From NCBI RefSeq assembly GCF_034366785.1, contig NZ_CP112932.1:186001-250000 (forward strand): 64,000 nt of DNA. Direction: 5' to 3'. Numbering within the stretch: position 1 is the stretch's first letter; each line of letters begins with the position of its first letter. Shown in pieces: positions 46,418 through 56,092 of this stretch. Both the position numbers and the translations under genes were made by a program. The notes below the pieces were generated by a model. That model ran no database searches. It saw only the letters and a program-made list of their open reading frames with translations, and was not told where the DNA came from. This stretch comes from Candidatus Trichorickettsia mobilis. Lineage in GTDB: Bacteria > Pseudomonadota > Alphaproteobacteria > Rickettsiales > Rickettsiaceae.

Positions 46418-47509
46418 ATGATAAGACTTCTAGGATTTTGTACCATATTATTTTTATTATATTTATCTTTTATATTACTTGAACAACTAGATTCTCGTAT
46501 TCTTATTACCGCTTATGACGATTATATTATTGAAACTACAATTTTTGTTAGTCTAGGACTAATAGCAATTACAGTATGCCTAATAATAATAATCTTAAAA
46601 ATAATTTCGTTATTCTTTGAAATACCATACTTAATTAATAAACAGCTAGATAAAAATAATGCACAAAAGACAGTGGCTATACTAATGCAGGCTATGACTT
46701 ATCTGATGCTCGGAGATAAACAAAGTAGCTTGCTAATCATTAAAAAATTACCGGCTAAAATAAAACCGGAATATCAAGAATTATATGACATTATTAATGC
46801 TGAAACTGAAAAAGATTTTGAAAAGCAAATACAGTATTTTAAACAGTTAACTTCATCAAAAAAATATAATTACTTTTCATTGAAGAGACTCGCTCAGATT
46901 TTTCATCAACGTGAATTATTTGAACAAGCAGAAAAATACGCTACTCTAGCGTTTAATTTAGTTGAGGTTGATAGTGATATATTAGAGATCTTAATTGATT
47001 GTTATGCTAATCTTGGTTTATGGAATAAATTTGTAGTTACAGTTGCTAAATTTAGCAGAGTTAATCCTATAAGATTAACAACACTCGCTAATAAAATTGC
47101 TAAACATTATTTAACAACCGCCAAATATTATTTAGAACTTGGCGAAGATAAAGAAGCCATTCATTGCTTAGAATCCGCGCTTGAACTATATCCTACATAT
47201 TTAGAAGCACTAGACCTATATTTTACAATAAATGCAAGCTTATCTAAAACAACAAATCGACTTTCAATTCTAAAATCGGCATTTACAGCCGAGCCCTCTT
47301 TTGCCATAGCAGAGATTTATATAAAATTTGCTAATATGCCAGCTAATGCCATATATGAAGAATTATCAAATCAAATTGACCGTAAACTATACTGGCATTT
47401 ATTAATAGCAATTGCCACTTATCTTAACTTACCAGAACAAATCCAAGCTCTTAGCGTCCAATATCATTCCGATACCCCAATGTCATCCCGTGCTAAAGCT
47501 GGGATCTAG
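46418..47509 (+). CDS. hemY: HemY-like membrane protein with TPR repeats
   Basis: This is the TPR protein HemY, not protoporphyrinogen oxidase. Two N-terminal helices (about 4-20 and 41-66) are followed by the HemY_N region and TPR helices (QAEKYATLAFNLVEVDSDIL; GEDKEAIHCLESALELYPTY). 363 residues. The tail PMSSRAKAGI is read from a fragment of the family 3 repeat (TGTCATCCCG...GGGATCTAG), so the native C-terminus appears to have been replaced. Confidence 0.75.
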   Translation: MIRLLGFCTILFLLYLSFILLEQLDSRILITAYDDYIIETTIFVSLGLIAITVCLIIIILKIISLFFEIPYLINKQLDKNNAQKTVAILMQAMTYLMLGDKQSSLLIIKKLPAKIKPEYQELYDIINAETEKDFEKQIQYFKQLTSSKKYNYFSLKRLAQIFHQRELFEQAEKYATLAFNLVEVDSDILEILIDCYANLGLWNKFVVTVAKFSRVNPIRLTTLANKIAKHYLTTAKYYLELGEDKEAIHCLESALELYPTYLEALDLYFTINASLSKTTNRLSILKSAFTAEPSFAIAEIYIKFANMPANAIYEELSNQIDRKLYWHLLIAIATYLNLPEQIQALSVQYHSDTPMSSRAKAGI

Positions 47510-47585
47510 TTAAACTTACTGAATCTCTACATATAGATGATGACATTATGGCACAAAATACTACCACTTCAGGACGTTAATCAGT

Positions 47586-48635
47586 ATGAGTATCCAAGAT
47601 TTCTTACCACCAGATTTTGATTTAGACACAGTTCAATTAACTCTTATTGACAAAATAGAAGCAATTACAAACTCTTTAACTCAGCAATCCACGTGGATAC
47701 CACAATTCTTTAAACCAAAAAAATATACTAAGAGCGGAATATATTTATATGGTGGAGTTGGGCGTGGTAAAACCATGTTAATGCAAGCATTTTATAATAA
47801 CCTTAAACTAACCAAAACAATGCTCCATTATCAAGATTTTATGTTATCTATCCATAAAAATCTTCATAATTTGCAAGGAACAACAACCAGCAAAATTATC
47901 GCTGACTTGGCCGCCAACTATGCCAGAGAATGGCAGATATTATGTTTAGATGAATTTGAAATCAAAGACATTACCGATGCGATGATTATTGGTAAATTAT
48001 TTGTTGAATTGAATAAACGTAATGTCTTCATTTTTATCACCAGCAATACTAAGCCAGAAGAATTATATAAAGATGGTTTACAACGAGATTCTTTTTTACC
48101 TTTTATTGATTATCTACAATATCAATTTGAGATATTGCATCTTGATAACCATCATGATTACCGGTTAGATAAATTCATTACTGCAGGTGATCGTGTTTTA
48201 TATCCCTTAACTCAAGATACACAGGATAAAATTCAACATATTATTACCGCTCTTACACATAATAATAGCTTAACCTCAATTACACTTGAAGTATTTGGGC
48301 GTCCAATAACATTTCAGCATGCTTATCAAAATATTTTAGTAACCAATTTTCAGGAATTATGTATGCAAGCATATGGTTATGCTGATTATGTCAATATTTG
48401 TCAGCGATTTAAAGTAGTAGTACTTAAAAACGTTATCCCAATTTCTGCTAATAATAACGATCTTATTACCAGATTCATCAATTTTATTGATAACGCTTAT
48501 TTTTACAAAGTATTATTATTTATTACTTTACAAGATACACCAGGGAAAATATATCCAGAAGGTCGACGAGCTGAAGATTTTAAACGTACAATCTCAAGGT
48601 TATATGAAATGAATAGCGACTCATATCCACCATAA
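47586..48635 (+). CDS. zapE: ZapE/AFG1-family ATPase
   Basis: The 349-residue AAA-like ATPase has Walker A GGVGRGKTML (about 57-66), Walker B LCLDEFEIKDITDAMI, sensor region FIFITSNTKPEELYKDGLQR and the C-terminal GRRAEDFKRTISRLYEM, the set that defines ZapE/AFG1. In bacteria it acts at the division ring; in mitochondria the homologue handles membrane protein quality. 70 bases separate it from hemY. Confidence 0.9.
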   Translation: MSIQDFLPPDFDLDTVQLTLIDKIEAITNSLTQQSTWIPQFFKPKKYTKSGIYLYGGVGRGKTMLMQAFYNNLKLTKTMLHYQDFMLSIHKNLHNLQGTTTSKIIADLAANYAREWQILCLDEFEIKDITDAMIIGKLFVELNKRNVFIFITSNTKPEELYKDGLQRDSFLPFIDYLQYQFEILHLDNHHDYRLDKFITAGDRVLYPLTQDTQDKIQHIITALTHNNSLTSITLEVFGRPITFQHAYQNILVTNFQELCMQAYGYADYVNICQRFKVVVLKNVIPISANNNDLITRFINFIDNAYFYKVLLFITLQDTPGKIYPEGRRAEDFKRTISRLYEMNSDSYPP

Positions 48636-48755
48636 ATAAATAATTAAACAACCAACTCTTGATAAAATTTTGGCCAAATGTAATAGCTAGGATAAAATTG
48701 ACAAAGTTTAACCAATATGTTCAAAAAACAATATTTTTAAATTAGAAACTATATT

Positions 48756-50030
48756 ATGGAATGGATAACAACTCCCACTATGTTGGCAGGATTATTTACG
48801 TTAATTATTTTAGAAATCATTCTAGGTATTGATAATCTGATCTTCATTGCTATCCTAGCGAATAAGTTGCCTCAAAAACAACAAAAATCAGCAAGAGTAA
48901 TAGGACTCGGGTTTGCACTTATCCTACGCATTATTATGCTGACTGGTGTTTCCTGGATAGCTACTCTTACTGACCCATATATCCATATCCTGGAGAAAGC
49001 CTTGTCAGGACGAGATTTAATTCTACTAACTGGTGGGGTATTTTTATTATTTAAAGCTACCATGGAATTGCATGAGCGACTAGAAGGCTACCATAATGAA
49101 GATTCTAAGATTAGTGGATCTGCAAGTTTCTGGAATATTGTAGTTCAAATTATTGTTATTGACGCAGTGTTTTCTATAGATTCAGTTATTACTGCAGTTG
49201 GTATGGTTAGTGAACTATCAGTAATGATTGCTTCAGTAGTAATTTCGGTAATCTTGATGCTTATTGCTAGTACTCCACTGACAAATTTTATCAATCGACA
49301 TCCTACTCTGATTATATTATGTTTAGGATTTTTACTAATGATAGGATTTAGCTTAGTAACTGAAGGATTAGGGTATCATGTACCAAAAGGATATGTCTAT
49401 GCTGCTATTGCTTTCTCGGTGTTTATTGAATTATTTAATCAGTGTTCCATGTCTAAACGCAGAAAGACACTGACCAAAGCTCGCTTAAGAGCAAAAACAG
49501 CTGCAGTAATACATCGTTTGCTGGGAGGAAAAATAAATCTAAATAATGAGGATCTTATAGCAATTGCCGGAGTCAAAACCGAAGCTGTTACCTTTAACGC
49601 TGATGAACGTAACATGATTGGCGGAATCTTAAGTCTTGCTGAGCTTCCGACAAAATCCATTATGACCACATGCGATAAATTATATACTATAAGTATACAA
49701 GCTGATATTAACACTATTAAGGCAAAACTACTTGATTCTCCTTTCTCAAAGATTATAGTTGTCCAGGATACTTCCATTGAACCAATTGGTATTATAGACA
49801 AAAAAACTATTCTAAATACTTTAATTAGTAATAATGAAATATCAATATCATCAGTCCTTAAGCAATCAGCGCTTACTGTCAAAGAAAATACCCCAGTGTT
49901 AGATATGCTGAACGCTTTAAAAAAAGCAAAAACTTCTATCGCTTTTGTTACAAATGCAGCCGGTAATTTTGTTGGCATTGTAACTATAACTGATATAATA
50001 GAAACTATAGCTGGTGACATTCCAGAATAA
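48756..50030 (+). CDS. TerC-family membrane protein with CBS domain pair
   Basis: 424 residues. The first 230 hold about seven helices with the TerC marks EIILGIDNLIFIAILANKLP and IDAVFSIDSVITAVG, each with Asp residues in membrane helices. A CBS pair follows (SIMTTCDKLYTI; GIIDKKTILNTLIS; GNFVGIVTITDIIETIAGDI). No CorC_HlyC domain is obvious after it. TerC proteins are linked to metal-ion (Mn2+) export or metallation; the CBS pair suggests control by adenosine nucleotides or Mg2+. Confidence 0.85.
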   Translation: MEWITTPTMLAGLFTLIILEIILGIDNLIFIAILANKLPQKQQKSARVIGLGFALILRIIMLTGVSWIATLTDPYIHILEKALSGRDLILLTGGVFLLFKATMELHERLEGYHNEDSKISGSASFWNIVVQIIVIDAVFSIDSVITAVGMVSELSVMIASVVISVILMLIASTPLTNFINRHPTLIILCLGFLLMIGFSLVTEGLGYHVPKGYVYAAIAFSVFIELFNQCSMSKRRKTLTKARLRAKTAAVIHRLLGGKINLNNEDLIAIAGVKTEAVTFNADERNMIGGILSLAELPTKSIMTTCDKLYTISIQADINTIKAKLLDSPFSKIIVVQDTSIEPIGIIDKKTILNTLISNNEISISSVLKQSALTVKENTPVLDMLNALKKAKTSIAFVTNAAGNFVGIVTITDIIETIAGDIPE

Positions 50031-50048
50031 TAAGTTTAGAAAGATGCA

Positions 50049-50660
50049 ATGATAGATTATAATAACCCAAAGTTCGTTACTTTTGAAGGCGTTGTTGGTT
50101 GTGGTAAAACTACTCAAAGTAAAATGCTTCATGAACATTTATTGAGCAAAGGTTTAGAAGCACGCAGAACCAGAGAAATCGGCGGCACAAGAGTAGCAGA
50201 ACTGATACGCGATATAGTAATTTATGAACATATGTTACCATATTCAGAATTATTACTCATAATGGCCGCAAGATATGAACATATCCATAAAATTATTATT
50301 CCTGCTTTAACTTTAAATCAATGGGTGATTTGTGATCGCTTTGTAGATTCTACCGCCTGTTATCAAGGCTTATCTGATATAGGATCAGATAAAGTTTACC
50401 AATTACACGACGAGATATTTAATAATCTAATGCCGGATATTACCTTCTTTATTGATGTACCACCAACTGAAGCATTAGATAGAATATCAAATAATCTTGA
50501 TTGTAATAAGTTCGAGAATGAGGGTTTAGAATTCCACAACAAAATTTACCAAGGATTTCAAGCCATAACTAAACAATTTTCAAATAGGATAGTCAGAATT
50601 GAGGCTGCACAATTAAACCCTGAGCAAGTCCATATGAAAATATTGCAAGCTTTATCCTAA
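50049..50660 (+). CDS. tmk: Thymidylate kinase
   Basis: Converts dTMP to dTDP. 203 residues with P-loop FEGVVGCGKTTQ (about 9-20), the DR(F) motif VICDRFVDSTACYQG, and FIDVPPTEALDR. An acidic residue common in the P-loop second position is Val here. The order terC-like, tmk, polA is on one strand with gaps of 18 and 6 bases, so an operon is likely. Confidence 0.92.
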   Translation: MIDYNNPKFVTFEGVVGCGKTTQSKMLHEHLLSKGLEARRTREIGGTRVAELIRDIVIYEHMLPYSELLLIMAARYEHIHKIIIPALTLNQWVICDRFVDSTACYQGLSDIGSDKVYQLHDEIFNNLMPDITFFIDVPPTEALDRISNNLDCNKFENEGLEFHNKIYQGFQAITKQFSNRIVRIEAAQLNPEQVHMKILQALS

Positions 50661-50666
50661 AAATTG

Positions 50667-53288
50667 ATGACTGATAAAAATACTTTATTAATTATAGATG
50701 GCTATGGTTTTGTCTTTAGAGCATACCATGTACAACCACCATTAACTGCACCAGATGGCTCTCCTGTTGGTGCGGTGTATGGGTTTACTAGCATGCTAAT
50801 GAAAATTTTACATGATTTTAAACCCACCTTTGCAGTTATAGTATTTGACTCTGGTGATAAAAATTTTCGTCATCAAATTTATGATCAATATAAAGCTCAT
50901 CGGCCACCAATAGCTGAAGAATTAATCACACAATTACCAATAATGCGCACTGCAGCGCGAAGTCTTAATTTTTCCGTAATTGAAAAATCAGGCTATGAAG
51001 CAGACGATGTTATCGCAACTATAGCTACTAAAGCAACAGAACAGCAACAGAATGCAGTAATTATTTCTTCAGACAAGGATTTGCTACAATTGATGAGTGA
51101 TCATATTAAAATATATGACCCCATAAAGAATAAATATATATCATCAAATGATGTAGTAGAAAAATTTGGAGTTACTCCTGATCGTTTAAGAGAAGTAATG
51201 GCTTTAATTGGCGATAAATCAGATAATATACCTGGAATTCCGGGTATTGGTCCTAAAACTGCAGCTACCTTAATTCAACAATTTGGCTCATGCGCTGCAA
51301 TGCTCAACTCTACTGAGCAAATTAATAATATAAAACAACGAGCGGTAATTGAAGCATCAAAAGCTAAGGCTTTAATCTCGTGGCAATTAGTTGGTTTAGA
51401 TCATAATGTTGATATTGCAATTGATTCAGAGAAATTTAAATGGAGTCCACCTAATGTTAATCAGTTATCTGATTTTTTGGTAAGCTATGGTTTTAAATCA
51501 TTATATAAAAGAGCTGAGGGGCTATTTCAGATTAAAATCAACGATAATAAATTAGTTGATGTAGATACAGTAGTAATCCAGGAAATTTTTACTAAAGAGG
51601 AATTAGTACCAATACTGCATTCAGCAGAAGATACTGGTTTTTTATCAATCTATGTTATAGAATACCAGAATCAGCCAGCAGCATTAGTTTTATCAATAAA
51701 ATCTGATAAAAGTTATATAATTTCTTTATATCATGGTAGCAAAGCTGAAAATTTATTTGAACCGATTGCAGATAATGATTGGTTTGTACCAATAATAGCT
51801 CCCTATTTAGAAAATAAAGCAATTAAAAAAATTACAGTAAATATAAAATTATTATATAGTCTATTTACAGTAATAAATTCTTATGAAGATATAGAATTAA
51901 TGCAATATGTATTATCTGCGGGCGCTGTCAAGCAAGATATATTTGAGACAGCAAAACAACATTTAAAGCTGACTGATATTATTAATGATTCAGCAAAAAT
52001 AGTAACAAAATTTCATGATAATTATCAACAATTAATTAATGAATTAAGAAATAATCATATTTTACAATTATATAATAACATCGATCTACCGCTAAGTAAA
52101 ATTATCTATCAAATGGAACGTAATGGCATTAAGGTAGACTTAAGTTATCTACAACAATTATCAAGTGAGTTTGCTACTGAAATCTCATCACTAGAACAAG
52201 AAATTTTTAATTTGTCTGGAGTTAAGTTTAATATTTCTTCTACTAAGCAATTAGGAACAGTTTTATTTGAGAAAATGCAGCTACCATTCAGTAAAATATC
52301 AGCTAAATCCAAAAATTACGTAACTGATGTCGAAGTACTAGAAGTTTTAAGTGAACATGGTTACGTGATCGCAGATCTACTATTAAGATGGCGGCTTTTA
52401 AGTAAACTAAAAAATACCTATACTGATGGATTGCAATCGCATATTAATCCAGTCAATCATCGAATACATACAACTTTCTTACAAACATCTACTACTACTG
52501 CTAGATTAAGCTCTCAGAATCCTAATTTGCAAAATATTCCTATTCGCTCCAAAGAAGGAAATAAAATTAGAACAGTGTTTATAGCTGAACCAGAACATAA
52601 ACTGATTTCTGCTGATTATTCTCAAATTGAACTACGTATCTTAAGTCATGTTGCTAACGTAGCAAAATTAAAACAAGCTTTTATGAATGGTTTAGATATA
52701 CATAGTTTAACTGCTTGTAATATTTTCAAACTTAATCAATCACAGTTAACAAGCGAACATCGACGTAAAGCTAAGGCAATTAATTTTGGTATAATTTATG
52801 GAATTAGTGCTTTTGGTCTAGCAAAACAACTTAACATTACTTCTAAAGAAGCAACCGAATATATGCATAGCTATTTTGCAGAATATACCGAAATTCAAGA
52901 ATATATGGAAAATACCAAGATTTATGCAAGAAAATATGGATATGTCAAAAACTTATTTGATAGAAAATGTTTTATCCCATCAATTAATGATAAAAATAGT
53001 AATATCAGACAATTTTCTGAGAGAGCAGCGATTAATGCACCTATTCAAGGTACAAGCGCAGATATTATTAGAATTGCAATGATTAATATCAACAAAGAAA
53101 TATCACGGCAGCGATTACAGGCTAAATTAATTTTACAAATTCATGATGAATTATTATTTGAGGTACCACAACATGAAGTCGCAATAGTCTTGCCAACATT
53201 GAAAAATATCATGGAACAAGCTTCACCTTTAAGTGTCCCGACAATTGTAGAAGTAAAAGCAGGAGATAATTGGATGGAAATCCATTAG
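50667..53288 (+). CDS. polA: DNA polymerase I without proofreading residues
   Basis: The ATG at 50667 (MTDKNTLLIIDGYG) is preferred over the TTG one codon before. The 873 residues hold a 5-prime exonuclease/FEN domain (1-290: YGFVFRAYH, EADDVIATIA, GIGPKTAATLI), a middle domain in the place of the 3-prime exonuclease, and a polymerase domain with motif A SADYSQIELR, motif B RRKAKAINFGIIYG and motif C LQIHDELLFE. The middle domain lacks the Asp-X-Glu (here GFLSIYVIEY) and other metal ligands, so no proofreading is expected, as in many bacteria. Confidence 0.95.
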   Translation: MTDKNTLLIIDGYGFVFRAYHVQPPLTAPDGSPVGAVYGFTSMLMKILHDFKPTFAVIVFDSGDKNFRHQIYDQYKAHRPPIAEELITQLPIMRTAARSLNFSVIEKSGYEADDVIATIATKATEQQQNAVIISSDKDLLQLMSDHIKIYDPIKNKYISSNDVVEKFGVTPDRLREVMALIGDKSDNIPGIPGIGPKTAATLIQQFGSCAAMLNSTEQINNIKQRAVIEASKAKALISWQLVGLDHNVDIAIDSEKFKWSPPNVNQLSDFLVSYGFKSLYKRAEGLFQIKINDNKLVDVDTVVIQEIFTKEELVPILHSAEDTGFLSIYVIEYQNQPAALVLSIKSDKSYIISLYHGSKAENLFEPIADNDWFVPIIAPYLENKAIKKITVNIKLLYSLFTVINSYEDIELMQYVLSAGAVKQDIFETAKQHLKLTDIINDSAKIVTKFHDNYQQLINELRNNHILQLYNNIDLPLSKIIYQMERNGIKVDLSYLQQLSSEFATEISSLEQEIFNLSGVKFNISSTKQLGTVLFEKMQLPFSKISAKSKNYVTDVEVLEVLSEHGYVIADLLLRWRLLSKLKNTYTDGLQSHINPVNHRIHTTFLQTSTTTARLSSQNPNLQNIPIRSKEGNKIRTVFIAEPEHKLISADYSQIELRILSHVANVAKLKQAFMNGLDIHSLTACNIFKLNQSQLTSEHRRKAKAINFGIIYGISAFGLAKQLNITSKEATEYMHSYFAEYTEIQEYMENTKIYARKYGYVKNLFDRKCFIPSINDKNSNIRQFSERAAINAPIQGTSADIIRIAMININKEISRQRLQAKLILQIHDELLFEVPQHEVAIVLPTLKNIMEQASPLSVPTIVEVKAGDNWMEIH

Positions 53289-53389
53289 AGCACTAGGCGC
53301 TGTATTGACAGGCTCTAATAAACTGGGAGCAGCTTTCTCATATACCTCACACTACATTAATGGTAAGGGCGGTCATATCAGTAAAGTGG

Positions 53390-53805
53390 CTGTTCACATA
53401 TTTTGAAAAATAGTCATTGCGAACGAACATCGTTCGCGTGACAATCCAGATCAATTAAAGCACTTCGGACTTTTCTGGATCACCACGTTTTGCAAATGCA
53501 AAACTGTATCTATTCATGTCCCCGGCAAACCTTTACTGTATCAGGTATACAGATGGTGAGTTTGACTACAAACTGTTTACACGATGTCATTTCCAGCAAC
53601 GGCGTGAATCCAGCGTAACATCTTAAGCATTTGAGGCTTTATATTCCTAGATTCCCGCCGTTCTGGGAATGACATCGAGTGCGTTAAGACTAGTGTATAT
53701 ATCTACATCTGCGGTTTGCCAGACCCCTGAATAGATACGCAAAACTCACTATGATGCCTTGTATATTGCATAGTCATGTTGATTTTAAAACCTGTGAACG
53801 GCCAC
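53390..53805. repeat. Composite palindromic element downstream of polA
   Basis: Outer arms AGTAAAGTGGCTGTTCACA near 53382-53400 and TGTGAACGGCCACTTAGTA near 53791-53810 are near-complements. Inside are a family 1 core (TAGTCATTGCGAACGAACAT, GACAATCCAG) and a separate palindrome at 53582. The only ORFs here (for example a 95-residue frame from 53751) look spurious. From 53289 to 54074 I find no credible gene. Confidence 0.65.
53582..53677. repeat. Palindromic repeat, family 4
   Basis: CGATGTCATTTCCAGCAACG at 53582 and CGTTCTGGGAATGACATCG ending at 53677 are near-complementary over about 31 bases (GTGAATCCAG pairs with CTAGATTC). It is inserted inside the larger element at 53390-53805. This is the only copy in the window. 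Confidence 0.7.
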
Positions 53806-54074
53806 TTAGTAAAGATAGAGTAAGGAACTATATTGGTACTATTTATAGGTTATACGATTATCAATTAGATAATTTTATTATGGTTATAAAATATACTAAT
53901 ATAATCATAATAACTAGTATGCATAGTACAACTAGATTTTTTTGTTTTTGCTTATTGTTTTCCGACGAAGTCATTTTAGGAATAGCATTGGTTTTTAATA
54001 TCATTAAATTCTGCTTTAAAATAAGTATATTGAATTAAGAGCTGTAAAAAGTACATCTAAGATGTAATCTTACA

Positions 54075-54209
54075 TTAAGACTTGTCTCTGCTCTTCACTT
54101 AAGTCAGTTAGGCGATGACAATTAAATTTTAAGAGAAGATCAGTACAAGCATACTTAAACTTGTTGTACAACTGAATCTTGATAAATTCGTTGACTATGC
54201 TATCATCTA
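54075..54209 (-). pseudogene. Fragment of an unidentified gene
   Basis: From a TAG the minus strand reads IDDSIVNEFIKIQLYNKFKY, then ACTDLLLKFNCHRLTDLSEE and QRQVLM before a TAA. It looks like real coding sequence but is too short and lacks a start. It could be the tail of a lost gene or transposase; no family is recognised. Confidence 0.3.
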
Positions 54210-54300
54210 TCTACCTAACTGATAAAACCCTACACCCTTCATGCTGCAAGAATTAGTTTTTTTCTCTCTAAATTTTTATGTCTACTTTCAAAGACAGGCT

Positions 54301-55506
54301 CTAAGATGTTTTTAAAGCGAAATTATCTAGTGTTTGATATAATTTACAAATAATAATTTCAGTATTATCTAATTTTTCAGCAACCATTTTTAATATTTTT
54401 TCAGATGATTTTTCTGGCAGTTGTACTGATGAACGTAATTGTTCAGCAATTTTATTAAGAGATTCTTGAGCATCAGCAAAAGATTTCTTTAACTGATTTT
54501 TTACACAAATAGAAGAATTTTCTAATTCATTTAATTTAACATACAGATGCTCTAATAATTGATCTACCTTATTTTGTAGTACACTTGCTTGTTGTTTTCT
54601 CCATTCAATATAATACTTATTAGTTTCATTCAATTTAGCTTGAATTCTTACTTCTGGAGTACGATCTAAGTCCCATGCTAATCCAACTTTGCTCATTAAA
54701 AAAATAATCCACTTATGAACATCAAAATGATACCACTTAGCCCCATTGCGATAATCAGAAGGAAAGGCGTGATGAAAATTATGCCAATTTTCGCCTAACA
54801 AAAATAGTGCCATCCACCAAATATCACCTGCGGTGCCTTTGTAATATTCTTTAGTACCGACAAAGTGACATAAAGAATTTACACAAAAAGTTGCCTGTTG
54901 CTGTAAAGCGCGACCAATACCAATAAATAGAAAAGCAGTATAACAAGATAATAAGCTACCGCCTATGCAATAGCCTATTAACATCGGCAATATAACGTTC
55001 ATAAATACTGCAATTTGCCAATAATATTTTAATTGCCACTTAAGTAAGTTATTTTTACCAAGTTTAACCATAGTAAGACGATCAATGGATTTATAACTAC
55101 CTTCTCCTGAAAGCATCCACCCAATGTGAGCCCAAAGAAATCCGATAACCTGATTCCTAAATTTAAGAGGACTATGCGGATCCTCTTCCTTGTCAGTATA
55201 AGTATGGTGCTTATAATGATTTGATGCCCAAGATAACGCTGGTCCTTGCAAAGTACCAGCTGACAGCATAACTAAAATAAATTCTACAAACTTATTTATT
55301 TTGAAAGCATTATGTGACCACAAACGGTGCAATCCAACACCAACCGATATATTTGCACCATAGTAACTGACAATTATTAAAGTTATTTCTATAACGCCGA
55401 CCTGATAATTGGCTGCGTAATGAATAAAAAGAGTTATAAGAATTATAGGATAAATAATTAAAGTGAAAAACGCCGGCAAATTAATATTTTTAAATATATT
55501 AAACAT
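54301..55506 (-). CDS. Acyl-lipid/acyl-CoA delta-9-type fatty-acid desaturase
   Basis: A diiron membrane desaturase adding a cis double bond to fatty acyl chains. The three histidine boxes are H60-RLWS-H65, H97-YK-HH101 and ENWHNFHH (about 235). Hydrophobic hairpins lie before and between. The 401-residue protein is about 100 residues longer than the core family because of a C-terminal coiled coil (LNKIAEQLRSSVQLPEKSSE and neighbours). It would tune membrane fluidity. The electron donor is not encoded nearby. Confidence 0.88.
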   Translation of the reverse strand: MFNIFKNINLPAFFTLIIYPIILITLFIHYAANYQVGVIEITLIIVSYYGANISVGVGLHRLWSHNAFKINKFVEFILVMLSAGTLQGPALSWASNHYKHHTYTDKEEDPHSPLKFRNQVIGFLWAHIGWMLSGEGSYKSIDRLTMVKLGKNNLLKWQLKYYWQIAVFMNVILPMLIGYCIGGSLLSCYTAFLFIGIGRALQQQATFCVNSLCHFVGTKEYYKGTAGDIWWMALFLLGENWHNFHHAFPSDYRNGAKWYHFDVHKWIIFLMSKVGLAWDLDRTPEVRIQAKLNETNKYYIEWRKQQASVLQNKVDQLLEHLYVKLNELENSSICVKNQLKKSFADAQESLNKIAEQLRSSVQLPEKSSEKILKMVAEKLDNTEIIICKLYQTLDNFALKTS

Positions 55507-55664
55507 GGCTATACCTTATTTAAATCTACGACATGAATACCCAATAAAGTATAGCATGACTTTAATAAAAAGACGAAGCAAAACTTTATTTGTTATCAAA
55601 ATTAATATATAAATCTAATTAGATAAGATTTGTATATTAAACTAAATTTACTACAAAACAATAA

Positions 55665-55739
55665 TGGAGCGGGCGAAGGGATTCGAACCCTCGACTTCGA
55701 CCTTGGCAAGGTAGCGCTCTACCCCTGAGCTACGCCCGC
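55665..55739 (-). tRNA. tRNA-Gly (anticodon GCC)
   Basis: The minus strand folds as a cloverleaf: acceptor GCGGGCG with CGCCCGC, D-arm GCTC-AGGGGTA-GAGC, anticodon loop TTGCCAA (GCC), T-arm GAGGG-TTCGAAT-CCCTT, discriminator T and an encoded CCA at 55665-55667. The anticodon stem CTACC/GGTCG has one U-C mismatch. It stands alone between the desaturase gene and mnmE. Confidence 0.95.
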
Positions 55740-55859
55740 TTTATAGTTATAGATCATTGCTTTCTAGACAATTAACACTAGCAAAGATACATTATAGCAG
55801 CAAAAGATCAAGGATAAATTGATAAATAATACTCATAATTTAGAGAAAGATAATTATGT

Positions 55860-55882
55860 TAACGCAAGTTGCCAATTAAAAT
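55860..55882. repeat. Half copy of the arm found upstream of gdh
   Basis: TAACGCAAGTTGCCAATTAA followed by AAT differs by one base from the left arm of the inverted repeat at 57476. There is no partner arm here, so it is a relic. It is followed by GTGAGCATTGTTCACGAG, a mark of the family 1 outer arm. Confidence 0.65.
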
Positions 55883-55981
55883 GTGAGCATTGTTCACGAG
55901 TTTTTAAGCTTGAACATTAGTTATAGAGAGTGTTTGCGGAAACCTACGTGTCAAGTTAAAGAAATGAAGTGAAGCCCGCCA

Positions 55982-56068
55982 CGTCATTGCGAGGCATTAC
56001 CGAAGCAATCCAGTTAAAACATGTTCAGTTCATTTTCTGGATTGCTTCGGTAATGCCTCGTAATGACG
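55982..56068. repeat. Palindromic repeat, family 1 (near-perfect)
   Basis: Arms 55982-56013 and 56037-56068 are complementary in 31 of 32 positions, beginning CGTCATTGCGAGGCATTACC and ending in CAATCCAG at the loop side. It lies just downstream of mnmE on the minus strand and may work as a terminator by location. No gene is found in 55741-56092. Confidence 0.85.
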
Positions 56069-56092
56069 AAGAATGATGACTAGAACTGACCT

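Noticed and set aside
46418-47509. Protoporphyrinogen oxidase reading of hemY
   Set aside because: The protein has two membrane helices and TPRs and no FAD-binding GxGxxG start, so it is the HemY TPR protein.
53751-54038. 95-residue plus-strand ORF in the polA-desaturase gap
   Set aside because: It begins inside a palindromic element, has no clear ribosome-binding site, and its residues are Ile/Phe/Tyr-rich as expected from random AT-rich DNA.
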